This document shows, piece after piece, positions 47,896 to 59,904 of a DNA stretch of 64,000 nucleotides. The stretch spans positions 1,108,499 to 1,172,498 of the forward strand of contig CAADRB010000027.1 of NCBI GenBank assembly GCA_900708905.1, in the 5' to 3' direction. Made by a program: the position numbers and the translations under genes. The DNA comes from Hymenolepis diminuta (lineage: Eukaryota > Platyhelminthes > Cestoda > Cyclophyllidea > Hymenolepididae). The notes beneath the pieces were generated by a model. The model saw nothing but the letters and a program-made list of their open reading frames with translations. It did not search any database and was not told where the DNA came from. The stretch's first letter is position 1. Each line of letters starts with the position of its first letter.

Positions 47896-48033
47896 TTAAC
47901 TTTCAAGGTCGAAGAAGAGAGTCGACGAGCTCCTTTCTTGGGATTGCGCCTCGTTGGCTGGCTGGTTGTTGTCATGATGCTTTTTGACGGGTTTGTTTCC
48001 AAGATTGGCAGGTAATATTTCACTTCTTTCCAT
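47896..48033 (-). CDS. 45-codon open frame in a GC-rich block upstream of the cyclin gene
   Basis: An ATG at 48033 opens 45 codons of hydrophilic, Gln/Asn/Ser-rich sequence (containing KPVKKHHDNNQPANEAQSQ and ending STLFFDLES), then TAA. The block is clearly GC-richer than its flanks, as exons here are. It may be a small peptide gene, an upstream open frame of the cyclin mRNA, or an alternative first cyclin exon. A weak donor (GAAA|GTTAAC), joined to the acceptor at 47664, would continue in frame into the cyclin start. On the plus strand the same block ends in a good donor (GGCAG|GTAATA), so it could instead be the 5' exon of a divergent gene. Confidence 0.3.
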   Translation of the reverse strand: MERSEILPANLGNKPVKKHHDNNQPANEAQSQERSSSTLFFDLES

Positions 48034-49124
48034 GAAATCTACTTTGGTTTAGTATTTATTATTTTAAACATTACGTGAAGTAAAGTAATGAAACGTTCTC
48101 ATCAAATGGGGGGATTCAAAATCTTCTATGAGGAAATGATACACTGAGACACAAAGAACTCTCCTGAATTCAGTGTAAGTTGGTTTTGTTTTACTTTAGG
48201 GATATTTAAATCAAAGTTCTGCTTTTTGGGTTGTTACTTACGTAGAATAAACCTCTACCAGTAATTGTCAATAGCTGAAATGGTTTAGGCAATCAACCTG
48301 CAGATGTGCTTCATATGGATGCATTTGAATATTCTATACATACATATATAATAAACTCCACAATCCAATTCAGCTTGTTTAGTCACTTTTTTTCTAACCT
48401 TCACTTTGTCTTTAGAGGCGCATATTTCCACGTTTTCCCTATTCAATAATCGGATTGAATTTATCTTGAACGTTTTCATCCCTTTTGCAGTTACTTTGTT
48501 TTACGTCCAATGTATTTGATACTTATCTTCAGGTATCGTTGGGCCAGGCAAATTGCTAAACTTTCGGCTGCCGGCTCAATGGCACACTGATGGATACAAT
48601 GCAAGGTTTCTTAGTTGGCCGAGACCTGTTTATTTCATCTCGTGATTACGTGTGGACATGTGATAACACTTTATATTCCATCATGCCCTCCCCGTTTTAA
48701 TCCATTTAACAGACTTTTTCAATGTCAATTGTACAGCTTCGATGTTTTTTTATTTTTAAGCATTCCCTTATTGAACTCTTGTGGTGTTTACAACCCTGTA
48801 AGGAATTCAAAAGCTACTTCTAGGATGAAGTTCGATCGATAAACTTCTCAGATTCAGCGTTGCCGCAGCTGCTTCAACGTGGAACCTGTGCCTGAAAGCT
48901 TTAGTTCTTTTTAACGTCTTTTATTGAATTCTATCTTGGCTACTGAATTTTCAATGCATTCTTCAAAGTAAGACTGTAATAATTATCTATAATTCAAGTA
49001 TTTATCCTGTTATATGAATCTCAGCAAATACTCGTTGCTTAATACTTTGTTTTGTACCAAATACCATTTGCGCCAAGCCGGTGTGGGTTATTTTATCGTG
49101 CAGATCAGGTTAAAGGAATGGTGA

Positions 49125-49400
49125 TTTTATGCGCCCCCTACCTGGCTCTCCCCGTCCCCACATTTGGGTTGCAAATGTTCTTTGGGCTGGGGGAGGAAGG
49201 AGGGGAAAAGGTGAATGGGTGAATCATGTCCTCCTTCAAAGGGCTGTATCCAACGTGCGCTATCGATTGATGTGGATGCCCGCGCTTGCCCATGCATACG
49301 CATGATCAAGTGCGGGCCGTTTATGTGTTCTACGTTTGCTGATGCCTCAGTTGCGCAGTTATCTGCGTTTTTTTTTCTCGCCGAATGTGAGATTAATTCA
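49125..49400. other. GC-rich patch in AT-rich surroundings
   Basis: The stretch carries several GC-rich tracts (CGCCCCCTACC, CTGGGGGAGGAAGGAGGGG, GATGCCCGCGCTTGCCC) and several CpG dinucleotides. Both strands have frames of about 60 codons that are open mainly because of composition. It could be a repeat, a promoter-proximal region or an exon of an unknown gene; no splice pair decides it. Confidence 0.3.
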
Positions 49401-52400
49401 TCAATTTAGTCTTCTCATTATTTTTCACGCGAAAATTGGTTGACCGGTATCTGAAATCGCTAATTGTAATCAATAATTTAGTTAGATTCCTAGATTAAGC
49501 TTAAATTAGTTAAATTATTACTTGGTATTTTTTCATTATGCGATACCTTTATTTCCGTGTACATTTTCCCACATCTGATTAATGACTCACGATAAAGATG
49601 CAGAATATTATTATCGTTCGATTGACCTTTCGTAATGCAAGTACTTTTACTAACTCCATTGTAGTTTTGGGTCTGATTGAATAAACTTGATCAGCTCATC
49701 GTAGGGACTTAGTAAATAGTACTAATTGGGAGTCTTGCTACGCACCATTTTGGTTTTCATTGAAAATTGTAATCGATTTCGTAACTGCTTTTTAACTGTA
49801 ACTGGAATTCAGCGAATTGTCGGAAAAATTTAACTAAGTTGAAATTGTCAAATCTCTTTTAATTGAATTTTTTGACCGATTTGTCGTCGAACATTCGGAA
49901 TTTCTTTGGGCTTATAGGATGCATTCTTTTCAAAAATAGGTCGTCTGTTTTCATTTTCTATTTTGATTAACCACTGATTTGTTAGCAATGTTAGTTCGAG
50001 ACAGATTTTTTGCTTGGCCAAATGTGTTTGGCCATTTGCTGATGTTAATTCACATTGAAGAGTGAGTGTTGGTTTCCTAAAAGAAGTTTTTGATTCGATA
50101 GGCTTTAACTTCAGTGGGCGATATTGGCCACCAAGATGATTTCAAAATTGTTCAATTTCTTGGAGGAAGGCTCTTAGCACAAAGCCTGTTATATTCATAG
50201 CACATTTGTTCTTTTTTGATAGCTCTTGAACAACTACAAGTGTTTCTTTTTGTGTCCATTTTATTCAGTCTTGGAAGATCAAATTTTTTACTTCTATGCT
50301 AGTTAGGAAACGCCTGTATATAGTGTTTCAAAGCAATTTATGAAATGGCATGTTGTACGCTAGCTTGCTTTGGCCATTTAGCTTTCTTGCTGATTACAGC
50401 AAAGTAAAGGTGTTATCACTTCTGTAATCAACAGGTTTATTTTGTGCCTATTTACAGCCGAAAGCACAGCTTCGGTCCCTATCAATATTTAAGAATATCC
50501 ATACTTTTGGCAACTCCGTGAAATGCTCACAATTCTTTTCGGAATTGTATCTTAATTGTGACCGGCAAATTTGAAAATACTTGACCTTTTCCCTAGTATT
50601 CAATGTGAAATCAAGATTTGGTTGTCTGACAAACTGTTACCGGTTAAATCATACTATTCTCTTTTGATGGAATGTTAAAATCTGATATTTTAATTCCTAA
50701 ATCTCTCTGTAAAATCTAACATCTTCACGGGTTAATTCGCATCAGATGATTACCGTATGAGTGTGTGTTTATCCGGTCAAACCCTAACCTCACATGTTAG
50801 GTGGCTTGGTCAGATTTTAGATTTGATTTCACATCTGCTAGTCGTGCCGTTTGGGTTGTACGGATGATGATGAGATTATCATCTTAATGACGAAATGCAG
50901 ATATAGATTCCCAAACTTGTGTTAGGTAATGGATTAGTTACCGGGTATCTGCTGCTTTTTTTGTTATTAGAGGGAGAATGTTGTAATTTAAAATAGTAAA
51001 AGGATATGACGGAGTATTTAAGCAGTTAGATAGAAGAATTAGTGGCCGTATGATAATTTTAGAAATATTAGCAGTCTTCGCTAAAGAATAGTATAATCGA
51101 TCAGAGGGATTAATCTACATCCAATAATGAGGTTGAAACAATCTCATTATTTTTTTCCAACTTCTGGGTTCGGAGGGAGCATGTATAGTTCCATTGTAGA
51201 GGTGGCAGAGTGAATTTGAAGATTTTGGACCTGAAAGAGTAAGACGAATTGTTTTACGTTTAACTTCTATCAATCACAGGATATTTGTTACCTTGGGTCT
51301 TAGTTTAATAGCTGCTGGATCAGATCTCCGTAGGTGAATGATCACAAGCACGTTCGCACCTCCTTCGTTGTATAACTTCCTCATATTTATCTTGAAAGGC
51401 ATATATTTGAAAATGTGTTACTTTACTGTATTTTAGTTTTGATGTCGACCCACTGTATTTCTCTTACTTCCAACTTGGAATTAATGTCGTATATTTGCCC
51501 CTTTTTAATGAATGATCTATTTGTTTATTACAACCTGACTTTGAAAAGTCAACAGCGTTTGGCTTACAAGTAGATAATGCCAAAATGGACTCGTCCGCCA
51601 AATGCGTAAAATACGCAATATGAATGACCAGATCACGCGGGCTCTAAGCTCATCGGCGCAAATTCTCTTAATGAGTTCACCAACGAGATGAATAAAATTC
51701 CATGCTACCCACAGGTAAGAAGTTCCTGCATGCTAATACGATAGCGGAACTTGCTAAAATATTGATCTTCTGTGAAATGAACCACAAAAAAGAGATGGAG
51801 ACAAGACAAAACGTGAATGCTTCCGTTAGGATCACTACTGATCTAACTTAGCGCTTTAAACACAGCTGGCTCTACAGTCTTGCCTCCATCTCCAATATAG
51901 AATTTATCATTATCTTCGATCTGATAACAAGATAAATCTGAGTTGCTTCCTGGGTGACTAGAGGAAATTAGCGTCTTACCAACGAACGACCCAACTTCCC
52001 CATGGGAATTTTGGCTTCAGTAGCTACTTTAGATCGACTCCTCTCGTCTTAGTAATCTGTCTATCTATCCAGAGTATAATAGTAAATTTAGCTATTTCAT
52101 AAACATCAAGATGGTGAAAAAATATCATTTTTAAAAGAACAACTAGTGACAGTTGTATTTCGTCATCCATTTGCGTGTGATTTGTTCTTTTAAAATATTC
52201 CCGAGTAGATAGTCGTATATGAATTTGAATACGAAAATCTCTAATTTGTATCTATTTATCTATGCTTAATCTCTAACTTGTGATTAAGCAATAAAAGACA
52301 AGTTCAGATCGATAGAGTTGGTTTTGGTTTGAAAACTAATACATAAATGACACTTTGATTTCTTGGGGAGGTTTCAATTTTAAGGTTATCAGTATGACTG

Positions 52401-55400
52401 TTTTGTCTGTTGGGGGAAAAGTTAGGGAGATATTTGGGATTTACTTAGATTTGCTTAAACAAATGTTCGTCACATCTCGCGATTTACGTCTGATATATTC
52501 AAGTTGATAAAGGTTATGCTTTTTGAAAAGCCATAGGAAATCGTGAGAATTTCTGCCTCTTTTATGAAGCCTCTCTGATAATCAAATTACTGCAATCATA
52601 GCCCAAGAAGTAAATTAATAAACTGATTTAATTGTGAAAAATTGTCAGAGACAGTTGGGGTTGGTTCTGTGTTCAAGACAGGCAGATGCGATAAAAACGA
52701 TAGCAATCTGGGTCATTTTACAGAGTTCATAGGGTCACAGCGGTTTAATGACAGGGATGATGAAATGATTGAGTTCAGCTTCTGTGGCTTTAATGAACAC
52801 TGAATCCTCCTAGGCTTACAGATATTGGTGCAAATCGCAATTTCAAAGTCTGTTTGATGCTATAGTTGACCAAAGAATGAAACCCATATCCATTAGGCAT
52901 CTGATAGATTTATCTCCCTCAATTATATTATGGTGGAATAAAACTGACGAAATTCTTCAGTAGGATAAAATTAGGTGAGCCATTTGACACACCTCTCGGT
53001 CGTGGGAAATATTTAGCACTTCTAAGAGACGGCTTTTCGGACAAAGAACTGAATTATAACAGTCGTAAAGCCTTTAGACTGAGTGGGTTTAAACATATTC
53101 CATTAAAAGCATTTTCTCTCAATGTTTAGCCTTATTTAAAGTGCACGGTAAGTGGTACAGCTGTGTTTATCGTGGATTCTGGCCTCTGAGAGGGTCTTTG
53201 GGTTAACTTGTATACTCATGAAACCCCACCTACTAGGCTTTGCACGCAAAAAAAAGTAGAACAAATTTGCGCCTAATTGAATTTTTATATATTCCCCTAC
53301 TAATGCACTGAAAATCGATAAATTAACGAGAATTTTCTGCCATCGAGTCGTGTTGTTCTCATTCACTTTGGCGTTCAAAAAGGTCTGATGATCACAACAC
53401 AAATGCGTTTTACCAAATATTACTTTCATGAATGATGATTATCATAGTTAAATTCTCTTTAGACAAAGCAATTTTTGTTAAAAAGGAAATTGAGAATGTG
53501 TAAGATTGTCTCGTTGTGACCCTAGTATTTCGGTGCGTAAACTGAACAATACGCACATCGTAAGTTCGCAACATTACCTCTCTGGTAAAAAAAAATTGTT
53601 TATCGATCAAAGAAATTAAGAAATAGTTGCAAATTTCCATAATGAAAAAACTAATTTTAAGGGTGGATGGTACTGAGATTGTGAATGACACTCAATATTG
53701 AAGTGTTAGAGTTACACATTAAAACCTCATAAATTATTTCATAAATTCTACGTACTAGTGCCTACGCATGAATATACAATAAAATCCTTATTGAGAATCT
53801 AGTTGTCAGGTGAGAGAGCTTAATTGAGCCTCTAAGAGCCGATTGTAAAGGCAATTTTTGACCACGATTTATGATGCTTTGAATGTTTGTGGGGTGGATC
53901 AAAGAATCAGTTCTATACAAAGATAGCGTACATTAGCACTTGAAAACACCCAATCACGCGTTTAAGAGTAGGTGATGAAAATGTAATCCCTAGATTTTCT
54001 TCCCGGTATCTTTATATGTGGAAAATATTAGGTGCGAGCAAACTTGTGCTCAATTAAGCAAGTACCTTTTTTGTCTTAAGCCGTAAGAACACCGAATTGG
54101 TTAATCAGGACTCTGTTGTGTTCAACTCATGTTAATTAGTATCATGGCTATTAAATAAAAGTGCATCGTAATGGCATATATTAATCAATTGGTCAATAAA
54201 TTCTGGATAATGGGATTATGAATTAACCCATGAACCCAGGGTCAAAATTGACAGTTAGAACATGAGGCAGTGGACTGTCCTTTAAGCCAGATTGAGCAAC
54301 CTGAATGACACAAGATTCTAGATATCTTGGCTTTATTCTCATTTTCTATTCGATTTCCTCCCCTCTTGCCTTTTACTAGGTTACTTTACAGTCTCCTGCA
54401 TCCCTTATAATATAAAATTGTAATTTTACATTTTCGGGGGTAATAACAAATTTGGATGAAATCCTTTAATTCAGATGAGAATCTCCGATATCAACTTATC
54501 GGAGATCAACTTTTATCAACTTATCACTCAGCAAATATGATGATGGGATCAATTCTGCCGCTAAATCCAACTAACTTTGCTGAGTGCAAATTTGTAGTCA
54601 AACGATGTTAAATCTAACTATAATGGTCTCGAATGTATTAAGAGAAGAGACGGATCAATACCTGTTGTCAATGAGGGGCTCTACTTTTCAGGTTTAAGGG
54701 CGTCAAAATTCACATTTCCGTATATTTAACGTCATATTAATAGGTGCACATTTGATCGAACAAGCTTAATATTTTTATCAAGTATTCTGCACACGGAAGT
54801 GTCGAAGTTCGATAAATGCGCAGTTTTTATCTTTTTTTTCCTAATTTAAGCCAATAAAATTTTGTGAATTTATTAATAAGGAAATTACTTGATGATTCAG
54901 CAAGCAAGCGAGACCCACGCACAGGTGTTCGTGCAGTTCACAAGATTCCGGTACCCATAAAACACGCTAGCATATCGTCGTAATTAAAACTTGAAGTACC
55001 ATCCTACATTCGAGGACCCTAGATTGATTAATTTGTCTTGGTCGCATGAACATATCACTATAATAAACGCCTTACTGTTGTGTGTAATCGTTGATTTTTT
55101 TTTCGAAATGATCACATAGCCTGATATGATAAGCAAAGAACGACCTTGAGATTCAAGTTTTTTTAAATAGCCCTTGCGTTCGTTAAATAATGAAAATGAA
55201 GATAAAATTAGCGCGTGTATATATGTGTAATCCGATTAATCGGTTATTCTGCGTTCGCGGAATGGAAAACTGCCCCGAGGGTCAAATATCTAATCTTATA
55301 TGCGCATATGTTAATCACGACAACACTCCGAGGAGTAAAACACTTTCTCAGGCGCTAGCAAAAAAAGATTAACGGCTGATCATTATCCCAGAGCTATTCA

Positions 55401-55849
55401 CTTTTCGTACAATATAAATAGTTTAAGGATGGTAATAATAGTGATGGTAAGTTACCCACTAATCGAGTAAACATATTTGGTTCAATGTCGGTGAATGAAA
55501 ACAAGCGGTGGTGGCATTGATTGATATATTACTCCTAGAAAGTGCGAAGTGGCTATTAATAATCGTGCAACTACGTTCTCACATTCTTAATCTGATGATA
55601 CAACTCGACGGCACATCAAATCAATAAATAGAGCCTTTAAAGGAAGTTAAATTTTTAAATTTAATCGGAGAGCAGAATTTTCATAGTACAATTAAATGAT
55701 CGATCCTCCATTTGGTCAAAACCCAGCTTCTTTGCTATTCCTTAAAATAATGCCATTTTCTGCCTGATATTTGCCAATTAATAATAGGTAGAAGGTAGTT
55801 ATTACCTTCAGTTTTTATTTAAAGGGAATGTTGAAAGATGAGCCCTGCA

Positions 55850-56075
55850 GTTTCAAAATTACTCCTTATTCGAGTCCTCTATGAAAATACTTCGGTTTTT
55901 CGCCCACAAAACTGCTTTGACATCTTTGTGTCCCTATGAGGCAAAACCTCCATCTGTCATGTCTAAACGCCTCCATGGCCTCCGTCCCGTTCCATTAAGA
56001 GCACACCTGCACTCATGTCCTTACGCGCTTCCTTGCCCGAGTGACTCGATAAACTGTCTTTGTATTCCCACTCAC
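55850..56075 (-). repeat. Family A dispersed repeat, copy 3
   Basis: On the minus strand this aligns with the copies at 585-780 and 42396-42634, in block order from ACAAAGACAG through GAGTGCAGGTGTGCTC, TTTAGACATGACAGATGG, GTTTTGCCTCATAGGGACA and ATTTTCATAGAG to the right-end block GAATAAGGAGTAATTTTG. The 151-codon open frame at 55881-56336 on the other strand runs through the repeat and a CA-rich tract and is not conserved in the other copies. Confidence 0.6.
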
Positions 56076-56089
56076 ACACACACGCGCAC
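56069..56089 (+). repeat. Short CA-rich simple sequence
   Basis: CACTCACACACACACGCGCA-type tract at the edge of family A copy 3. It explains the Thr-His-rich segment of the open frame that crosses it. Confidence 0.7.
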
Positions 56090-59000
56090 TCACGCTCATT
56101 ATTCATCGTCTCCTACGATTCCCTTTGTTCTCTCCCTTATCTCTCTTACCTGCTCAAATTCCAATCCTGGTGTGTTCAATACACGTTGGCCTACGCAACT
56201 CTTTACGTCCTGCTTCTCGGAACTGTTGTTTGCTGGTGTTAGCTGTCAGCCGTTAGTTGTTACTCTAACCTCAACGATGTATTTAGGAATTCTTTTCCCA
56301 CTTGTATATTCTTTCCATAACCTGAGCTGGAAGTAATTGAATTTCACAAATGTAACATAGAAGGAAAAAATATTTCTTACATAGGCGATGACATCTGAAT
56401 TCCTCTTTTTTAATTGACCAAACCGGTTTAAGTAAATTAATCATTTGATCGCCCTCCAAAGCATATGCAAACATTGTTTACTTAATGACTGTGGCAAACA
56501 ATTACATCTCCATAGCCATGGGTATTAATGTTACAACAAGATGTGCCTATCGCAACATGCAAATTTGCTGTTCGTCTTGCTCTCGACACGCTATTTTCAT
56601 TATTCATGATGTAACTTAGAAAATGGACGGTCAGGTACATTCACATACTTGTTATGTTTACATTAAAGATGCATTCTTGTTGGAAAATTCCCACGTGCAA
56701 GCAGAGATCGCAAAAATAAAGTATCCCTTATAGGTTCACAAGATGGCAACTTTTTTGTTAAACAGAACAAAAAAATTTTGCCATGAAATAAAGACTATAT
56801 GAATGACAGATGAGGAAGTATTGACTTAAGTTTGAAGTCATTTGTTAAAGGCTCTATTTCCACTTTCCTAGAAAATTGAATTCGAATGTGGGTCCTTTAA
56901 TCGATATTGATCCAGATCGCTTAATGAGGGTGTTACGTACAGTAGCGATCAAATCAAACAGAGGTGGTTGCATAAATACACGTATTTCGTCACAGTACAA
57001 AATTGATTTTCTTCACACCACGTATGTTCCAGCTCGATTTCATCAGATTAAATCAGGTGACAAATGGTGCTTGAAACTTGAAGTTAAAACGATCGTGGGA
57101 AACTTCCAGGCACAAAAAAGTGTGCTAAACTGATGTTGATGTTGTGACAAACAAAAAACAATTTTGTGGGAAAAGATTTAATTAAATGAACAAGTAAATA
57201 CTCTTTCAGATTATGAAGAGTGATGAAATTTCGAACTACTTTACTTTGTAACCTAGTGAGTGGAAAGTTGTACATTCACTTCCACTACGCCGTTCACATA
57301 ACCGTATGGTGTTGAAAAAATGTCAAAGAAATTTCTGACAAGGACTTGAAATTATTGTCAAAAGAACAACAAACCACAGTGGATTGTAAATCCTAATTAA
57401 ATGGATGCATTTTATGGCGGAAATTCGAATTCATTCGTTATCTAACGATGAATTGTGTATAATTGGTTTCATTTTTTTCGAAAATTTTATTTCCTCCATT
57501 GAATAGTGAATATTTCAAAGATAATAAGGAGTGGTGGGTATATGACGTGATTTCGAGGATCCGAATTTAAATCGAATTCGACAATTACAGCGATGTTAAA
57601 CAAAATTTATCCAACATCATTCGAGAAATAACTTGTTAAATAAGATTAAATAACATGACACCAAGTTCTGTTATCAAAATGAGATCTGGGGCAAGAACTG
57701 TCAATGATGAGAAGTGGGTTGGTTTGAACCTTTGCTATTCAAGCATGCAAATTAGATGAAAGCAAACCATGAAAATTTTTGGTTCAGTGAACTGAATAAT
57801 TACAGAGATAAACTCTACTCGGCGTTCTCGTCATTGAATTCACAAAATAATTAGAAGGTTGGAAATGATCACACAGACATAAGCTGTGGAAAACTGTTAA
57901 AAATTAATTTAGAACTCTTATTAGGGAATATCCCTTGAAGAAAGCAATTAGAAATAGTTTAAAACAGTAGGTATGGGTTGAAATTAGAGTAAACTTAAGT
58001 TAGGAGTGCATAAATGCCTACGAAAATCTCTTCAAATCCAACTGGATGTCTTCGCCTAATATTATACGGGTAGGACGGTTGAATTCCACAATCACACGAA
58101 AGAACTTGACCCAGCATTGTTTTTTTCAATTAAATTAGATTTAGTATCCATGTCAGTCAATGTTAACTAGATGTCTTGAAACCTGCATTCCGTGTGTAAC
58201 CCTGTGTGGAATGTGAATGTTCGAGTGACAGGGCAAGTGAATCGAAGCAGAAGATAATTGTTGTAAACAGATAGGACATTAAATACAATTGAAATTTTAC
58301 TGAAATTGAGAATGAATAAATTCTAATTCAGTTTTTTAATTATGTGTCCCCTATTTAAGCAAGATTGCCTAGAAATTCTGTTTATCTGAAGTCGAGATTC
58401 GAGGACCTTCAAATGTGCGACTAATCAGATATCCGGAACGGTAATAATAACGTTTGAAACATTAATTTAATAATACGTCTCAGTAATCACAAAGAACAAG
58501 ATATTCCCACTAGGGATTTGAATTTTTAAAACCCTAAATAAACTTAGGGAAAATGGATAATCAAAATTTTAAATCAGATTGTGACAAACAGCAAAGATTT
58601 TCGATCGAGGCTTCGCCTTACATAACAAAAAATCAAGAATTTCGGATTTAATTCGAACTCTTTTCTCCTCCTCATTAGGATTACACCATATCTTTGTTCT
58701 CCATGTGTGCATTCATTTAGTTAAATTACTTATTTTTTGTAATTCCATTCATTTAGAATGAATGGTGAAAATGGCTCATTTTATTCGAAATAGAATTGAA
58801 GATAATACTATTATTTCTTAGTAGATGATAAGTTATGTGCTTCCTTATCCCAATAATTGTTGAAAAACAGTCATGATTTTCCAGAAATTTCCTACGTGAT
58901 CCTATTGGTTAAATGTGCTTATTTGAATACAGTTCTTTGAAGAAAACTAACTTTTTTATGAGTATAAACCACATGTGGCAACCGGAATGTATCAGATAAT

Positions 59001-59754
59001 CAGAAATTTTCGTTGCTTAATAATGTGACAGTCAAGTATTTTGAAAAACCTCCCTCCTTTCGAAAGTTTAGATTTGAGTAGAAATAATCTCCTTATATCG
59101 GTACTACAAAGTAGAATTTCATTAAGCGGAGGATCAGTCAGTAAATTACGATATTTACTATCAGGAAATGTGATCACAATCCACCACGAGTAAATATGCG
59201 AATAAATATCCAACTTTTAGATTTGTAACGTGATCCAAGTGTGTTATTGTTTGCTTTCCCTTTTTATTATATGCTTCAATCAAAGGGGAGTTGTTTTCAC
59301 TCAAAGATTTGTAATAAACCCAGTATCTGCTGTCCTCAGATAAATCTTCGAACAAAAAGTAGAATCCTTATAAGGGCCAGCAAGTATATAATCGCTTTCA
59401 CAAATTTAAGAAAAACCAGGAATTAGGAGACCAAGTATTGTGTACTCCAACTCAATAAGGAGAGGGAAAGGAGAACAAAAGAAGATTAACAGGGAGCAGA
59501 AAAGAGCGTATGCATTGAATGTACAAATATGATAAACAGTTTAGGAATCTGTAACATTCCCGAAGAACGCACACGTTGGCTTCAGTATATTTGCTCTGTC
59601 ATTACTGTTATATTGTTCATTGTTTTCTTATATAACCAATAAAGGACGCCAAAACAGGGAGTTAAATACTGCATACGTTAATTCAATCTGTTTAACACCA
59701 TCCCATATCCATTCATATTGCGTTGATGCATATCTTGAGCTCTAACAATAACTA

Positions 59755-59904
59755 ATTCCTGTCTTACCTTTCGCTCCATCCCTCTTAGTCCTTACGATGG
59801 TCTAGTATACTCTTTGCTCTTCGTTCAACTCTTGGTCTACTAATTTGGGAAAGGCTGCTGTATCCAGCTAGGCTTTAAGGCGATCATTAACTCTGTGAGA
59901 GGAT
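59755..59904 (+). repeat. Family B dispersed repeat, copy 3
   Basis: This matches 31086-31230 through CTTACGATGGTCTAGTATAC, CTTTGCTCTTCGTTCAACTC, a GGGAAAGGCTGCTGTATCC block and GGCTTTAAGGCGATCATTAA. It also matches 13101-13277 in the last 60 bases. It has no coding capacity, and the class is unknown. Confidence 0.5.

Noticed and set aside
51580..51714. GC-richer segment ending in the donor CCACAG|GTAAGA.
   Set aside because: The frame that reaches the donor has no acceptor or ATG in front of it, and the better open frames stop before the donor.
55881..56336. Open frame of 151 codons on the plus strand.
   Set aside because: It runs antisense through a family A repeat copy and a CA-rich tract, and the frame is not kept in the other two copies.
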